From VAZQ01 sp035552735 (GTDB lineage Bacteria; Pseudomonadota; Alphaproteobacteria; Rhizobiales; Xanthobacteraceae), in the NCBI GenBank assembly GCA_035552735.1, contig DASZKX010000107.1, positions 1-12,238 of the forward strand: 12,238 nucleotides of DNA. Direction: 5' to 3'. The position numbers were made by a program, and so were the translations under genes. This document shows positions 1 to 6,264 of this stretch, piece by piece. Each line of letters starts with the position of its first letter. Position 1 is the first letter of the stretch. The notes beneath the pieces were generated by a model that had not been told where the DNA came from, made no database searches, and saw nothing but the letters and a program-made list of their open reading frames with translations.

Positions 1-1
1 G

Positions 2-277
2 CTGCAGGCGGCGCGGCTCCTGGTCTACAAGGCCGCCACCCGTCTCGACAAAGGCGAGGATGCGCGCGAGGACGCCTATGTGTGCAAGTATTTCGCCGAC
101 GAGATGGCGTTCCGCGCCGCCGATCAATGCATGCAGATCCACGGCGGCATCGGGCTCACCACCGATCTGCCGATCGAGAAGCTGTGGCGCCAGCAGCGTA
201 GCTACCGCATCACCGAGGGTGCCAGCGAGGTCATGAAGATGGTGATCGCCCGGCACGTGCTCAAGGCGTACGGGTGA
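2..277 (+). CDS. Acyl-CoA dehydrogenase, C-terminal end (partial)
   Basis: The reading frame is open from the window edge to a TGA at 275-277, giving the last 91 residues of an acyl-CoA dehydrogenase. These FAD flavoenzymes introduce the alpha,beta double bond into acyl-CoA thioesters in fatty-acid, branched-chain amino-acid or related degradation. Visible family signatures are the C-terminal-domain stretch MQIHGGIG, the downstream LWRQQRSYRI and the ITEGASEVMK segment. The last corresponds to the region that in many family members holds the catalytic glutamate and part of the FAD contact. The ending 'ARHVLKAYG' is typical of the four-helix C-terminal domain. Substrate class cannot be told from this fragment. 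An internal ATG at 80 is not the start, because homologous sequence continues upstream of it to the window edge. Confidence 0.93.
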   Translation: MQAARLLVYKAATRLDKGEDAREDAYVCKYFADEMAFRAADQCMQIHGGIGLTTDLPIEKLWRQQRSYRITEGASEVMKMVIARHVLKAYG

Positions 278-280
278 GGT

Positions 281-297
281 TGGGCGCGTAGCGCCTA
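281..297. terminator. Short GC hairpin between convergent genes
   Basis: The sequence GGCGC-GTA-GCGCC at 283-295 forms a perfect 5-bp stem with a 3-nt loop, extendable by a G-T and a T-A pair. It sits right after the stop of the acyl-CoA dehydrogenase and overlaps the stop codon of the convergent membrane-protein gene. The position suits a bidirectional terminator, but there is no T-tract on either side. The function is therefore inferred from position only. Confidence 0.25.
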
Positions 298-639
298 CCA
301 GACTGAAAACGCCATTGCGGCGATCCCGACCGGAAGGGCGAAACCCAAGACATTGACTGCAAGTACGCTTCTCCGCGAGTTCCCACGTGCCGCCATGATC
401 AGGCTCACGGTGCGGACCAGCACCCCGGCGACGAACGGAACCACCACGGCGGCGAGCGTCAGGAAGACGATGCCCCCCTCCTCCCCGTATTCGAATTGCG
501 ACTTGAAAATTCCGAAAATCCAGTAAGCGAGCAGGCCACCAACCAAGACGCTGCAGGTCAAGAGCCAGCGCCACGACGGCATCGCCACGGCGAGCGCATA
601 GGGGACGAGGAAACCAACAGATTCTATCACAAGCCACAT
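295..639 (-). CDS. Small four-helix membrane protein, unknown function
   Basis: The product is 114 residues, almost entirely hydrophobic, with four likely membrane helices at about residues 2-20, 24-45, 56-82 and 91-114. A short charged loop at about 46-55 (KSQFEYGEEG) separates helices 2 and 3. A basic loop (RGNSRRS) lies before helix 4. I chose the ATG at 639 because the protein then begins directly with a membrane segment (MWLVIESVGF). A longer in-frame start at 708 would add a Cys/Arg-rich stretch that does not look like protein. An AAAGAAAG purine run lies just upstream as a weak ribosome site. The gene ends tail-to-tail with the acyl-CoA dehydrogenase and is divergent from the Hsp70 gene. 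I do not recognise a family. An inner-membrane location is inferred from hydrophobicity alone. Confidence 0.6.
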   Translation of the reverse strand: MWLVIESVGFLVPYALAVAMPSWRWLLTCSVLVGGLLAYWIFGIFKSQFEYGEEGGIVFLTLAAVVVPFVAGVLVRTVSLIMAARGNSRRSVLAVNVLGFALPVGIAAMAFSVW

Positions 640-732
640 ACGAGAGCTTTCTTTGCGCCGGCGATGTCGCGCCGGGCAGCAACAAAGCGCAGCCGCTACC
701 ATTGCCACCGATGACCGCCCCGGAGCAACCGA

Positions 733-761
733 TTGCCATCACGTCAGCGGACGTTTATTCC
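733..761 (+). promoter_or_regulatory. Possible hscC promoter region with a small dyad
   Basis: In the 190-bp divergent gap (640-829), TTGCCA at 733-738 is spaced 17 bp from TATTCC at 756-761. This is a poor but plausible sigma-70-like pair for the Hsp70 operon. A perfect inverted repeat, ACGTC-agcg-GACGT (741-754), lies exactly between them, where a repressor could block polymerase. No CIRCE element and no clear RpoH-type promoter was seen. Both box scores are weak, so this is a suggestion only. Confidence 0.2.
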
Positions 762-829
762 ACCCTAACCGGCCCCGTGGCGACAGCGGCGTCCGGTTGC
801 CGAAATGCTTCGGCTCGGACGCGCCACCC

Positions 830-2554
830 ATGATCGTCGGTATCGACCTCGGCACCACCAACAGCCTCGTCGGCGTCTGGCGCGACGGCGCGGTCACGCT
901 CATTCCCAATTCGCTCGGCCACATGCTGACGCCCTCCGCGGTCGGGCTCGGCGACGACCGCTCAATCCTGGTCGGGCTGGCGGCGCGCGAGCGCCTGGCC
1001 ACCCATCCGGCGCTGACGGCGACCGCCTTCAAGCGCTACATGGGAACCGACCGGCTTCTTTTCGTTGGCGACAAGGGCTACCGGCCCGAGGAGCTTTCGG
1101 CGCTGGTCCTGCGCTCCCTCAAGGCCGATGCGGAAGCCTTCCTGGGCGCAGGCGTCGAGGAAGCCGTGATCACGGTGCCGGCCTATTTCAACGACGTCCA
1201 GCGCAAGGCCACCAAGGCGGCGGGCGCCCTCGCCGGCCTCAAGGTCGAGCGGCTGTTGACCGAGCCGACCGCCGCCGCCCTGGCCTACGGGCTCACCGCG
1301 CAGGAGGACGAGGAGCTTCTGCTGGTGGTCGATCTCGGCGGCGGGACCTTCGACGTGTCGTTGCTGCATCGCTTCGAAGGGGTGGTCGAGGTGCGGGCGA
1401 CGGCCGGCGACAGCTGGCTCGGCGGCGAGGATTTCGTCGACGCGATCGTGGCCGCCTTCATGGCCGGCCGCGGGGCGGCCGCCGGCCTGCCGGCTGCTTC
1501 TCCCGATTCTCCCAACCCGCCGATCCTGGGCGCGCTGCGCCGCCAGGCCGAGATGGCCAAGCGCCTGCTGAGCTCCCAGGATTCCGCAACCATCGCAGTG
1601 GTGCATGAGGGCAAGCCGATCGAATGGAAGCTCGGGCGCGAGCAATTCGAGCTCCTGAGCGAGCCTTTGCTGGCGCGGCTGCGCGCCCCGATGGAGCGGG
1701 CGCTGCGCGACGCCCGCGTCGATCCGGATGCCTTGTCCCGCATCATCCTGGCCGGCGGCGCTTCGCAGATGCCGATGTTCCGCCGCCTGATCGCGCGCCT
1801 GTTCCGGCGTCTGCCCGTCTATCAGCTCAATCCCGAGGAGGTGGTGGGGCGCGGCGCCGCGGTGCGGGCCGGCATGCTGGCGCACGGCACCGGGCTCGAA
1901 GAGATGGTGATGACCGACGTGGCGCCATTCACGCTCGGCATCGAGATCTCCGAGCAGCACGGCGAGGACAAGAGCCATCGCGTGCACGGCCAATTCATGC
2001 CGATCATCGAGCGCAACACCATCATCCCGGCGAGCCGCAGCAAGACCGTCTATCCGATCGACGACAAGCAGCGGAACCTGGCGCTGCGGGTGTTTCAGGG
2101 CGAAGCCCCGCAGGTGAAGGACAACGTGCTGTTGGGCGAGCTTACCATCAAGCTGCCGCCGGGGCCGGCCACCAAGCATCAGATCGATGTCCGCTTCACC
2201 TATGACACCAGCGGGCTTCTGGAGGTCCAGGCCACCATCCTGACCAGCGGCCGGATCGAGAAGCTGGTGATCGAAGGCAATCCGGGCGTGATGCAGCCCG
2301 ACGAGATCGCCAAACGCCTGGCGGTCCTGGCCAAGCTCAAGATCCATCCGCGCGACGACATGAAGATGCGGGCCTTGGTGGCGCGGGCCGCGCGCCTCTA
2401 CGAGGAGCGCCTGGGCGACACCCGGGCGGTGATCGGCCGGGCGCTCGGCCAATTGACGGCGGCGCTCGATCGCCAGGAGCCCGAGGAGATCGAGGCGGCC
2501 AGCAGCATGCTCTCCGCCCTCCTCGATCAATTCGACCAGGATTTCCTCGTGTAA
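830..2554 (+). CDS. hscC: HscC-family Hsp70 chaperone
   Basis: This 574-residue Hsp70-type ATPase chaperone matches the specialised HscC branch rather than housekeeping DnaK (E. coli HscC is 556 residues). Nucleotide-domain motifs are complete: phosphate-1 IDLGTTNS (5-12), the catalytic-lysine region AFKRYMG (Lys68), VPAYFNDVQR (116-125), phosphate-2 VVDLGGGTFDVSL (166-178) and the adenosine motif ILAGGASQMPM (306-316). The interdomain linker is DVAPFTLGIEI (363-373), followed by a substrate-binding beta domain with PIIERNTIIP (391-400). The C-terminal lid is short and lacks an EEVD-like tail. The HscC resemblance lies in GAVTLIPN, SALVLRSLKADAE and KIHPRDD. I chose ATG 830 because the family starts with this IVGIDLGTTNS segment; 59 upstream in-frame codons look non-coding. 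The start has no strong ribosome site. The two J-like genes follow after 14 bp, so the protein probably works with them. No grpE is in the window. Confidence 0.93.
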   Translation: MIVGIDLGTTNSLVGVWRDGAVTLIPNSLGHMLTPSAVGLGDDRSILVGLAARERLATHPALTATAFKRYMGTDRLLFVGDKGYRPEELSALVLRSLKADAEAFLGAGVEEAVITVPAYFNDVQRKATKAAGALAGLKVERLLTEPTAAALAYGLTAQEDEELLLVVDLGGGTFDVSLLHRFEGVVEVRATAGDSWLGGEDFVDAIVAAFMAGRGAAAGLPAASPDSPNPPILGALRRQAEMAKRLLSSQDSATIAVVHEGKPIEWKLGREQFELLSEPLLARLRAPMERALRDARVDPDALSRIILAGGASQMPMFRRLIARLFRRLPVYQLNPEEVVGRGAAVRAGMLAHGTGLEEMVMTDVAPFTLGIEISEQHGEDKSHRVHGQFMPIIERNTIIPASRSKTVYPIDDKQRNLALRVFQGEAPQVKDNVLLGELTIKLPPGPATKHQIDVRFTYDTSGLLEVQATILTSGRIEKLVIEGNPGVMQPDEIAKRLAVLAKLKIHPRDDMKMRALVARAARLYEERLGDTRAVIGRALGQLTAALDRQEPEEIEAASSMLSALLDQFDQDFLV

Positions 2555-2568
2555 GCGGCAGGCCCCGA

Positions 2569-3672
2569 ATGTGGGATGAGTTGGGTATCGCGCCCTGCGC
2601 GGATCCGAAAGCGATCCGCCGCGCCTATGCGGCGCGGCTGAAGAGGCTCGACCCCGATCGCGACCCGGAAGCCTTCGCACGCCTGCGCACGGCCTTCGAA
2701 TGGGCGCTGAGCAGAGCCGGCGATGACGACAATGCGCGATCCTCCGCGACTCCGGAATTCAGTCAGCCAACCGCCGCGAAGTCCTCGACGTCGCCTGTCG
2801 AGAACGCACAGGGGCCCGACCGCGGGCCGCCGGTGCCGGCTTCCGACCCCGACGACATCCGCGACCGCGCCCTGCTCATCGCCCTCGATTCCGCCTTGCG
2901 GCGCCGCGACGGCAACGAGGCGACGATGCTCTACTACAGGGCGGCGGCCACCGGGGCCTTGGGGCTGGACGGCGCCCGGGAGGTGACCGAGCGTTTGCTG
3001 GCGGTTGCGGTCGACGATTTGACCCTGGGCGCCGCCGCCTTTCGTCATTTGGCCCAAACCATCGGCGTGTCCACGCGCCGGCTCCGTGCGCCCGTCGCAT
3101 CCGAGGTTCATCAGCGCGCGATTGCGCGCCTTCAAGCCGAGGATTGGTACGACGATCTCCTGGCCACGGCGAAGCAGAGGAAGGGCCGCGAAGCCCGCCA
3201 TCAGGCCCGGATCGCCCGGCTGCTGCTCGGACGCAGCGGACGGTACTGGAGTCCCAAAGTCGACCCCGCCGCCCTGAAGACCCGGCTGCAGCAATGCCGG
3301 ATTCACGCGGTCTGGCTCGGCGATCGCATCGATCCCGCGTGGCTCAGCAGGCTGGAATGGCGCCAACGGCGCGGCCGACTCTTCGGGCTCGCCTGCTACA
3401 ACCTCTTCGTCTTGGCTCTGCTGATCCAGTTCATGCACGATGCCATTCTCGAGATCACCACCGCCCGGACTCCTTCGGCGTCCCTGGTCATCGTCCTGTT
3501 TCTTGCGGCATTTCTGCTCTGGCTTTTCAGGCTGTTCATGATCGAGCTTCAAAAGCTGCTGGACGCCGGTTGGATCGGATTTGTCGACATCGCGCCGTCG
3601 CGCATGTGGGCTGGCCGCGCCCGCAAAATCTGGCGACGATCGAAAGCGAAGGAAGCCGAGGACGCTGGCTGA
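2569..3672 (+). CDS. J-like membrane protein, copy 1 (DPD motif), HscC partner candidate
   Basis: This 367-residue protein has an N-terminal J-like domain (about 1-50: WDELGIAP, then helix II AIRRAYAARLKRL, then the tripeptide, then RDPEAFARLRTAFEWAL). The residues where J proteins carry His-Pro-Asp are Asp28-Pro29-Asp30. A low-complexity Pro/Ser linker spans about 51-92. A helical middle region with ALLIALDSALRRRDG, LYYRAAATGAL and WYDDLLATAKQRKG covers about 95-265. Two membrane helices lie at about 271-290 and 303-325, followed by a short basic tail. The expected topology is J domain in the cytosol, anchored at the C-terminal end. It starts 14 bp after hscC, on the same strand. HscC in E. 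coli also has neighbouring membrane-anchored J proteins (DjlB, DjlC), so a co-chaperone role is a well-based inference. Whether DPD can stimulate the ATPase is not known from sequence. The start ATG has only a weak upstream purine run (GGCAGG). Confidence 0.85.
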   Translation: MWDELGIAPCADPKAIRRAYAARLKRLDPDRDPEAFARLRTAFEWALSRAGDDDNARSSATPEFSQPTAAKSSTSPVENAQGPDRGPPVPASDPDDIRDRALLIALDSALRRRDGNEATMLYYRAAATGALGLDGAREVTERLLAVAVDDLTLGAAAFRHLAQTIGVSTRRLRAPVASEVHQRAIARLQAEDWYDDLLATAKQRKGREARHQARIARLLLGRSGRYWSPKVDPAALKTRLQQCRIHAVWLGDRIDPAWLSRLEWRQRRGRLFGLACYNLFVLALLIQFMHDAILEITTARTPSASLVIVLFLAAFLLWLFRLFMIELQKLLDAGWIGFVDIAPSRMWAGRARKIWRRSKAKEAEDAG

Positions 3673-3692
3673 TCCCGGCAAGTTGCGCAAGA

Positions 3693-4904
3693 ATGACAGA
3701 CCGGATGTGGGATGAACTGGGCATCGCGCCCTGCGCGGATCGGAAAGCGATCCGCCGCGCTTATGCGGCGCGGCTGAAGAAGCTCGACCCCGATCGCGAT
3801 CCGGACGCCTTCGCGCGCCTGCGCACGGCGTTCGAGTGGGCGCTCCGGGATGCCGGCGATGACGACAGCCGGCGATCGCCCAATGCATCGGCGCCGGCAT
3901 CGGCGGATCGTGATGCTGCTCCGGTCGAGAACGAAACGCAGGCTGCCGTCGAGCCGGTAGCGGAGCCGGACCGCGGCGCGCCCGACGCCGCTCATCTTTC
4001 GACCGCGCCGGCGGAAAGCGCGCAGACGCCCGACCGGCAGCTGCCGCTGCCATCGGTTGACCGCGACGACGTCCGGGACCAGGCGCTCCTCATCGCGCTC
4101 GAAGCCGCCTTGCGGCGGCGCGACGGCAACGCGGCGACGGTGCTCTATTATCGGGCGGCCGCCACCGGGGCCTTGTCGCTGGAGAGCGCCCCGGACGTGA
4201 CGGAGCGTCTGCTCGCCGTGGCGGTCGACGACCTGACGCTCACGGCCGCCGCCTTTCGCAACCTGGTGCGAATCGCCGGCTTTGACAAGCCGCGCTCCCG
4301 CGCCCAGGCTACGGCCGAATCCGAGCTTCACCGGCGCGTGCTGGCGCGGCTGCAGGCGCAAGATTGGTACGACGATCTGCTGGCCAAGGCGAAGCAGCGC
4401 AAGGGCCGTGCCGCACGGCGCCAAGCCAAGATCGCGCGGCTCATCCTCGGGCAGATCGGACGGTACTGGCAACCGCGCGTCGACAAGATCGCGCTGCGGA
4501 GCTGGATCGATCAGTACAAGATCCATGCGGCCTGGCTCACGGATCGCATCGATCCGTCGTGGATGGAGGTGGCGGACAAGCGGCTGCGGCGCCGGGAGCT
4601 GTTCTGGACCACAATCTACACGCTGCTGATCGGTGGATTGCTGATCCAATTCGCCGTTGTGATGGTCATTGCCATCGCGGATGGAGGACAGCCGCTTTGG
4701 CCGATATTGACTGGCCCGTTCTTCGCGGTGATTCTGCTCTGGCTCCTCAAGCTGCTCACGGATGAGTTGTTGAAGGCCTGGGTTCCGGGGTGGACCGGTT
4801 ATGGCGGCAACGGAAGGTTGCGGCGTTGGGGCGTCCTATGGGCCGCCCGCATGCGTGCGATCCGGAACCGCTCGAAGCCGAACGGAGATGAAGACGCCGG
4901 CTAG
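3693..4904 (+). CDS. J-like membrane protein, copy 2 (DPD motif), tandem paralogue
   Basis: A 403-residue paralogue of the preceding gene, beginning 20 bp after it on the same strand. The J-like domain is almost unchanged from copy 1: 49 of 54 residues are identical by eye from MWDELGIAP to AGDDD, again with DPD (32-34). The linker is longer (about 59-124) and rich in Ala, Pro and Glu. The middle region keeps ALLIALEAALRRRDG, LYYRAAATGAL, ERLLAVAVDDLTL, DWYDDLLAKAKQRKG and IGRYW. The two C-terminal membrane helices (about 304-328 and 334-356) have diverged, and a basic tail follows. The start could be ATG 3693 (MTDRMWDEL) or ATG 3705 (MWDEL, aligned with copy 1). Neither has a convincing ribosome site. 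I list the longer one. An in-frame open stretch reaches back into copy 1 (to 3144) but is only an out-of-frame shadow of that gene. Confidence 0.84.
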   Translation: MTDRMWDELGIAPCADRKAIRRAYAARLKKLDPDRDPDAFARLRTAFEWALRDAGDDDSRRSPNASAPASADRDAAPVENETQAAVEPVAEPDRGAPDAAHLSTAPAESAQTPDRQLPLPSVDRDDVRDQALLIALEAALRRRDGNAATVLYYRAAATGALSLESAPDVTERLLAVAVDDLTLTAAAFRNLVRIAGFDKPRSRAQATAESELHRRVLARLQAQDWYDDLLAKAKQRKGRAARRQAKIARLILGQIGRYWQPRVDKIALRSWIDQYKIHAAWLTDRIDPSWMEVADKRLRRRELFWTTIYTLLIGGLLIQFAVVMVIAIADGGQPLWPILTGPFFAVILLWLLKLLTDELLKAWVPGWTGYGGNGRLRRWGVLWAARMRAIRNRSKPNGDEDAG

Positions 4905-4916
4905 AGCCGTCCAACG

Positions 4917-4944
4917 GATAAATATAGGATGATAAATATAGGAT
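4917..4944 (+). repeat. Perfect 14-bp tandem repeat in the cysK upstream region
   Basis: GATAAATATAGGAT occurs twice head to tail, at 4917-4930 and 4931-4944, and is followed by AAAGAG. This island is strongly A/T-rich in an otherwise very GC-rich sequence. It lies 48 bp before the cysK start and 13 bp after the stop of the second J-like gene. It may supply -10-like elements (TATAGGAT) and/or duplicated operator half-sites for a regulator of cysteine synthesis. The repeat is certain; its role is inferred. It marks the likely boundary between the hscC operon and cysK. Confidence 0.9.
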
Positions 4945-4992
4945 AAAGAGCACCGCGAAGCCGCTACGCTCACGCCGCCCGGAGGAACCCCC

Positions 4993-6039
4993 ATGGCCAA
5001 GTTTCAAAACATCCTGGAGACGGTGGGCAATACGCCGGTCGTGCGGATCAACAAGCTGGCGCCGCCGGGCGCCAATCTGTTCGTCAAGATCGAGGCTTTC
5101 AATCCGTTGGGCTCGGTCAAGGATCGGCTGGCGCTCGGCGTCATCGAGGCGGCCGAGCAATCCGGGCAATTGAAGCCGGGGCAGACCGTGATCGAGGCCA
5201 CCAGCGGCAACACCGGCATCGGGCTCGCCATGGTGTGCGCCCAGAAGGGCTATCCGCTGGTGGTCACCATGGCGGAGACGTTCAGCGTCGAGCGGCGCAA
5301 GCTCATGCGCTTCCTGGGCGCCAAGGTGGTGCTGACGCCGGCGGCGCAACGCGGCATGGGAATGGTGGCCAAGGCCATGGAGCTCGCCAAGACGCGCGGC
5401 TGGTTCCTGACCCGGCAGTTCGAGAACGAGGCCAATCCGGACATGCATGCCCGCACCACGGCACGCGAGATCATCGCGGATTTCAAGCGCGAGCCGCTCG
5501 ATTACTGGGTTACCGGCTACGGCACCGGCGGCACCCTCAAGGGCGTGGCGCGGGTGCTGGCGAAAGAGCGCCCCGACACCAAGATCGTGGTATGCGAGCC
5601 GGCCGACGCGCAGCTGCTCGGCAGCGGCGCCGCGCAAGCCCGCAATCCGGACGGCTCGCCGGCGGCCGCCCATCCGGCGTTCAAGCCGCATCCCATGCAG
5701 GGCTGGACGCCCGATTTCATTCCCAAGCTCACCGCCGACGCGGTCGACCTCAAGGTCATTGACCGGGTGATCCCGATTCAGGGAGCCGACGCCATGCGCT
5801 GCAGCCGGGAGCTCGCCCAGAAGGAGGGCATCTTCGTCGGCATCTCGGCCGGCGGCACCTTCGCGGGCGCCCTGCAGGTCTGCCGCGAAGCCCCCAAGGG
5901 CGCCACGGTCCTGTGCATGCTGCCGGACACCGGCGAGCGCTATCTGAGCACGCCGCTATTCGCCGATATCCCGGCCGACATGACCGAGGAGGAAGTCGCC
6001 ATCTCGCGCTCCACCCCGAGCGCCCAGATGGGCGGCTGA
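4993..6039 (+). CDS. cysK: Cysteine synthase A (O-acetylserine sulfhydrylase)
   Basis: This 348-residue fold-type II PLP enzyme makes L-cysteine from O-acetyl-L-serine and sulfide in the cytosol, the last step of assimilatory cysteine synthesis. The PLP-binding lysine is Lys43 in NPLGSVKDR. The substrate/PLP loop TSGNTG is at 70-75, the phosphate-binding GTGGT at 177-181, and SAGGT at 285-289 is where the serine contacting the pyridine nitrogen is expected (Ser285). PDTGERYLSTPLF (311-323) is the usual CysK ending, here followed by about 25 extra residues. An insertion at about 212-235 (AAQARNPDGSPAAAHPAF) distinguishes it from the shorter enterobacterial CysK. I have seen this longer form in proteobacteria. 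A strong GGAGGA at 4981-4986 fixes the ATG start. It is probably transcribed from its own promoter in the repeat-bearing gap upstream. No cysE or sulfate-reduction gene is adjacent. Cystathionine beta-synthase is a less likely alternative. Confidence 0.94.
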   Translation: MAKFQNILETVGNTPVVRINKLAPPGANLFVKIEAFNPLGSVKDRLALGVIEAAEQSGQLKPGQTVIEATSGNTGIGLAMVCAQKGYPLVVTMAETFSVERRKLMRFLGAKVVLTPAAQRGMGMVAKAMELAKTRGWFLTRQFENEANPDMHARTTAREIIADFKREPLDYWVTGYGTGGTLKGVARVLAKERPDTKIVVCEPADAQLLGSGAAQARNPDGSPAAAHPAFKPHPMQGWTPDFIPKLTADAVDLKVIDRVIPIQGADAMRCSRELAQKEGIFVGISAGGTFAGALQVCREAPKGATVLCMLPDTGERYLSTPLFADIPADMTEEEVAISRSTPSAQMGG

Positions 6040-6063
6040 GCGCCCGGCGGACCAATCAACAAA

Positions 6064-6237
6064 ATGACGGTCGTCTCGGCGCCCATGCGGGAGGCGGACA
6101 CGGCCTTTGCCGCCGTGAAGGATTTCTATTTGAGTTCGCGCTACGGCAAGCGGCGGCTCAGACCAGATGATCGCGCGGGCGCTGCCGGCGTTCGCGCAGG
6201 CGGCGGGCTGAGCGCAACTCGAAGTGCTTTTCGCTGA
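6064..6237 (+). CDS. Doubtful small reading frame or gene remnant
   Basis: In the 225-bp gap between cysK and the pentapeptide gene, an ATG at 6064 opens a 57-codon frame to TGA 6235-6237. Its first half (EADTAFAAVKDFYLSSRYGKRR) has protein-like composition, while the second half is Gly/Arg-rich. A neighbouring frame ends with a more natural-looking tail, SGGSDQMIARALPAFAQAAG, at TGA 6209-6211. The two together may be a frameshifted C-terminal remnant of a lost gene. There is no ribosome site. Chance is also likely in such GC-rich DNA. Otherwise the gap holds nothing I recognise. Confidence 0.15.
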   Translation: MTVVSAPMREADTAFAAVKDFYLSSRYGKRRLRPDDRAGAAGVRAGGGLSATRSAFR

Positions 6238-6264
6238 GAGCGGTGATCGAGCCGGGAGAAAGGC

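Larger units (their letters stand above)
2569..4904 (+). repeat. Tandem gene duplication (two J-like genes)
   Basis: The blocks 2569-2730 and 3705-3866 encode J-like domains that are about 90% identical in protein, and their DNA is close to identical over long runs (for example around 2590-2645 and 3726-3781). Similarity continues through the middle region and then fades in the linkers, membrane helices and tails. The pattern shows a direct duplication followed by uneven divergence, or by local gene conversion at the 5' ends. Confidence 0.85.

Noticed and set aside
653..829. N-terminal extension of the Hsp70 frame by 59 codons
   Set aside because: The extension is Arg/Pro-rich, overlaps the divergent gene's start region and precedes the canonical Hsp70 N-terminus, where family members begin.
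962..2680. Long minus-strand open frame opposite hscC
   Set aside because: It is a shadow of the Hsp70 gene: His/Gln/Arg-rich composition with no recognisable motif, while the plus strand has complete Hsp70 signatures.
2527..4053. Long minus-strand open frame opposite the J-like genes
   Set aside because: Low-complexity Arg/Pro/Gly-rich translation without domains. It arises from GC-rich codon bias of the real genes on the other strand.
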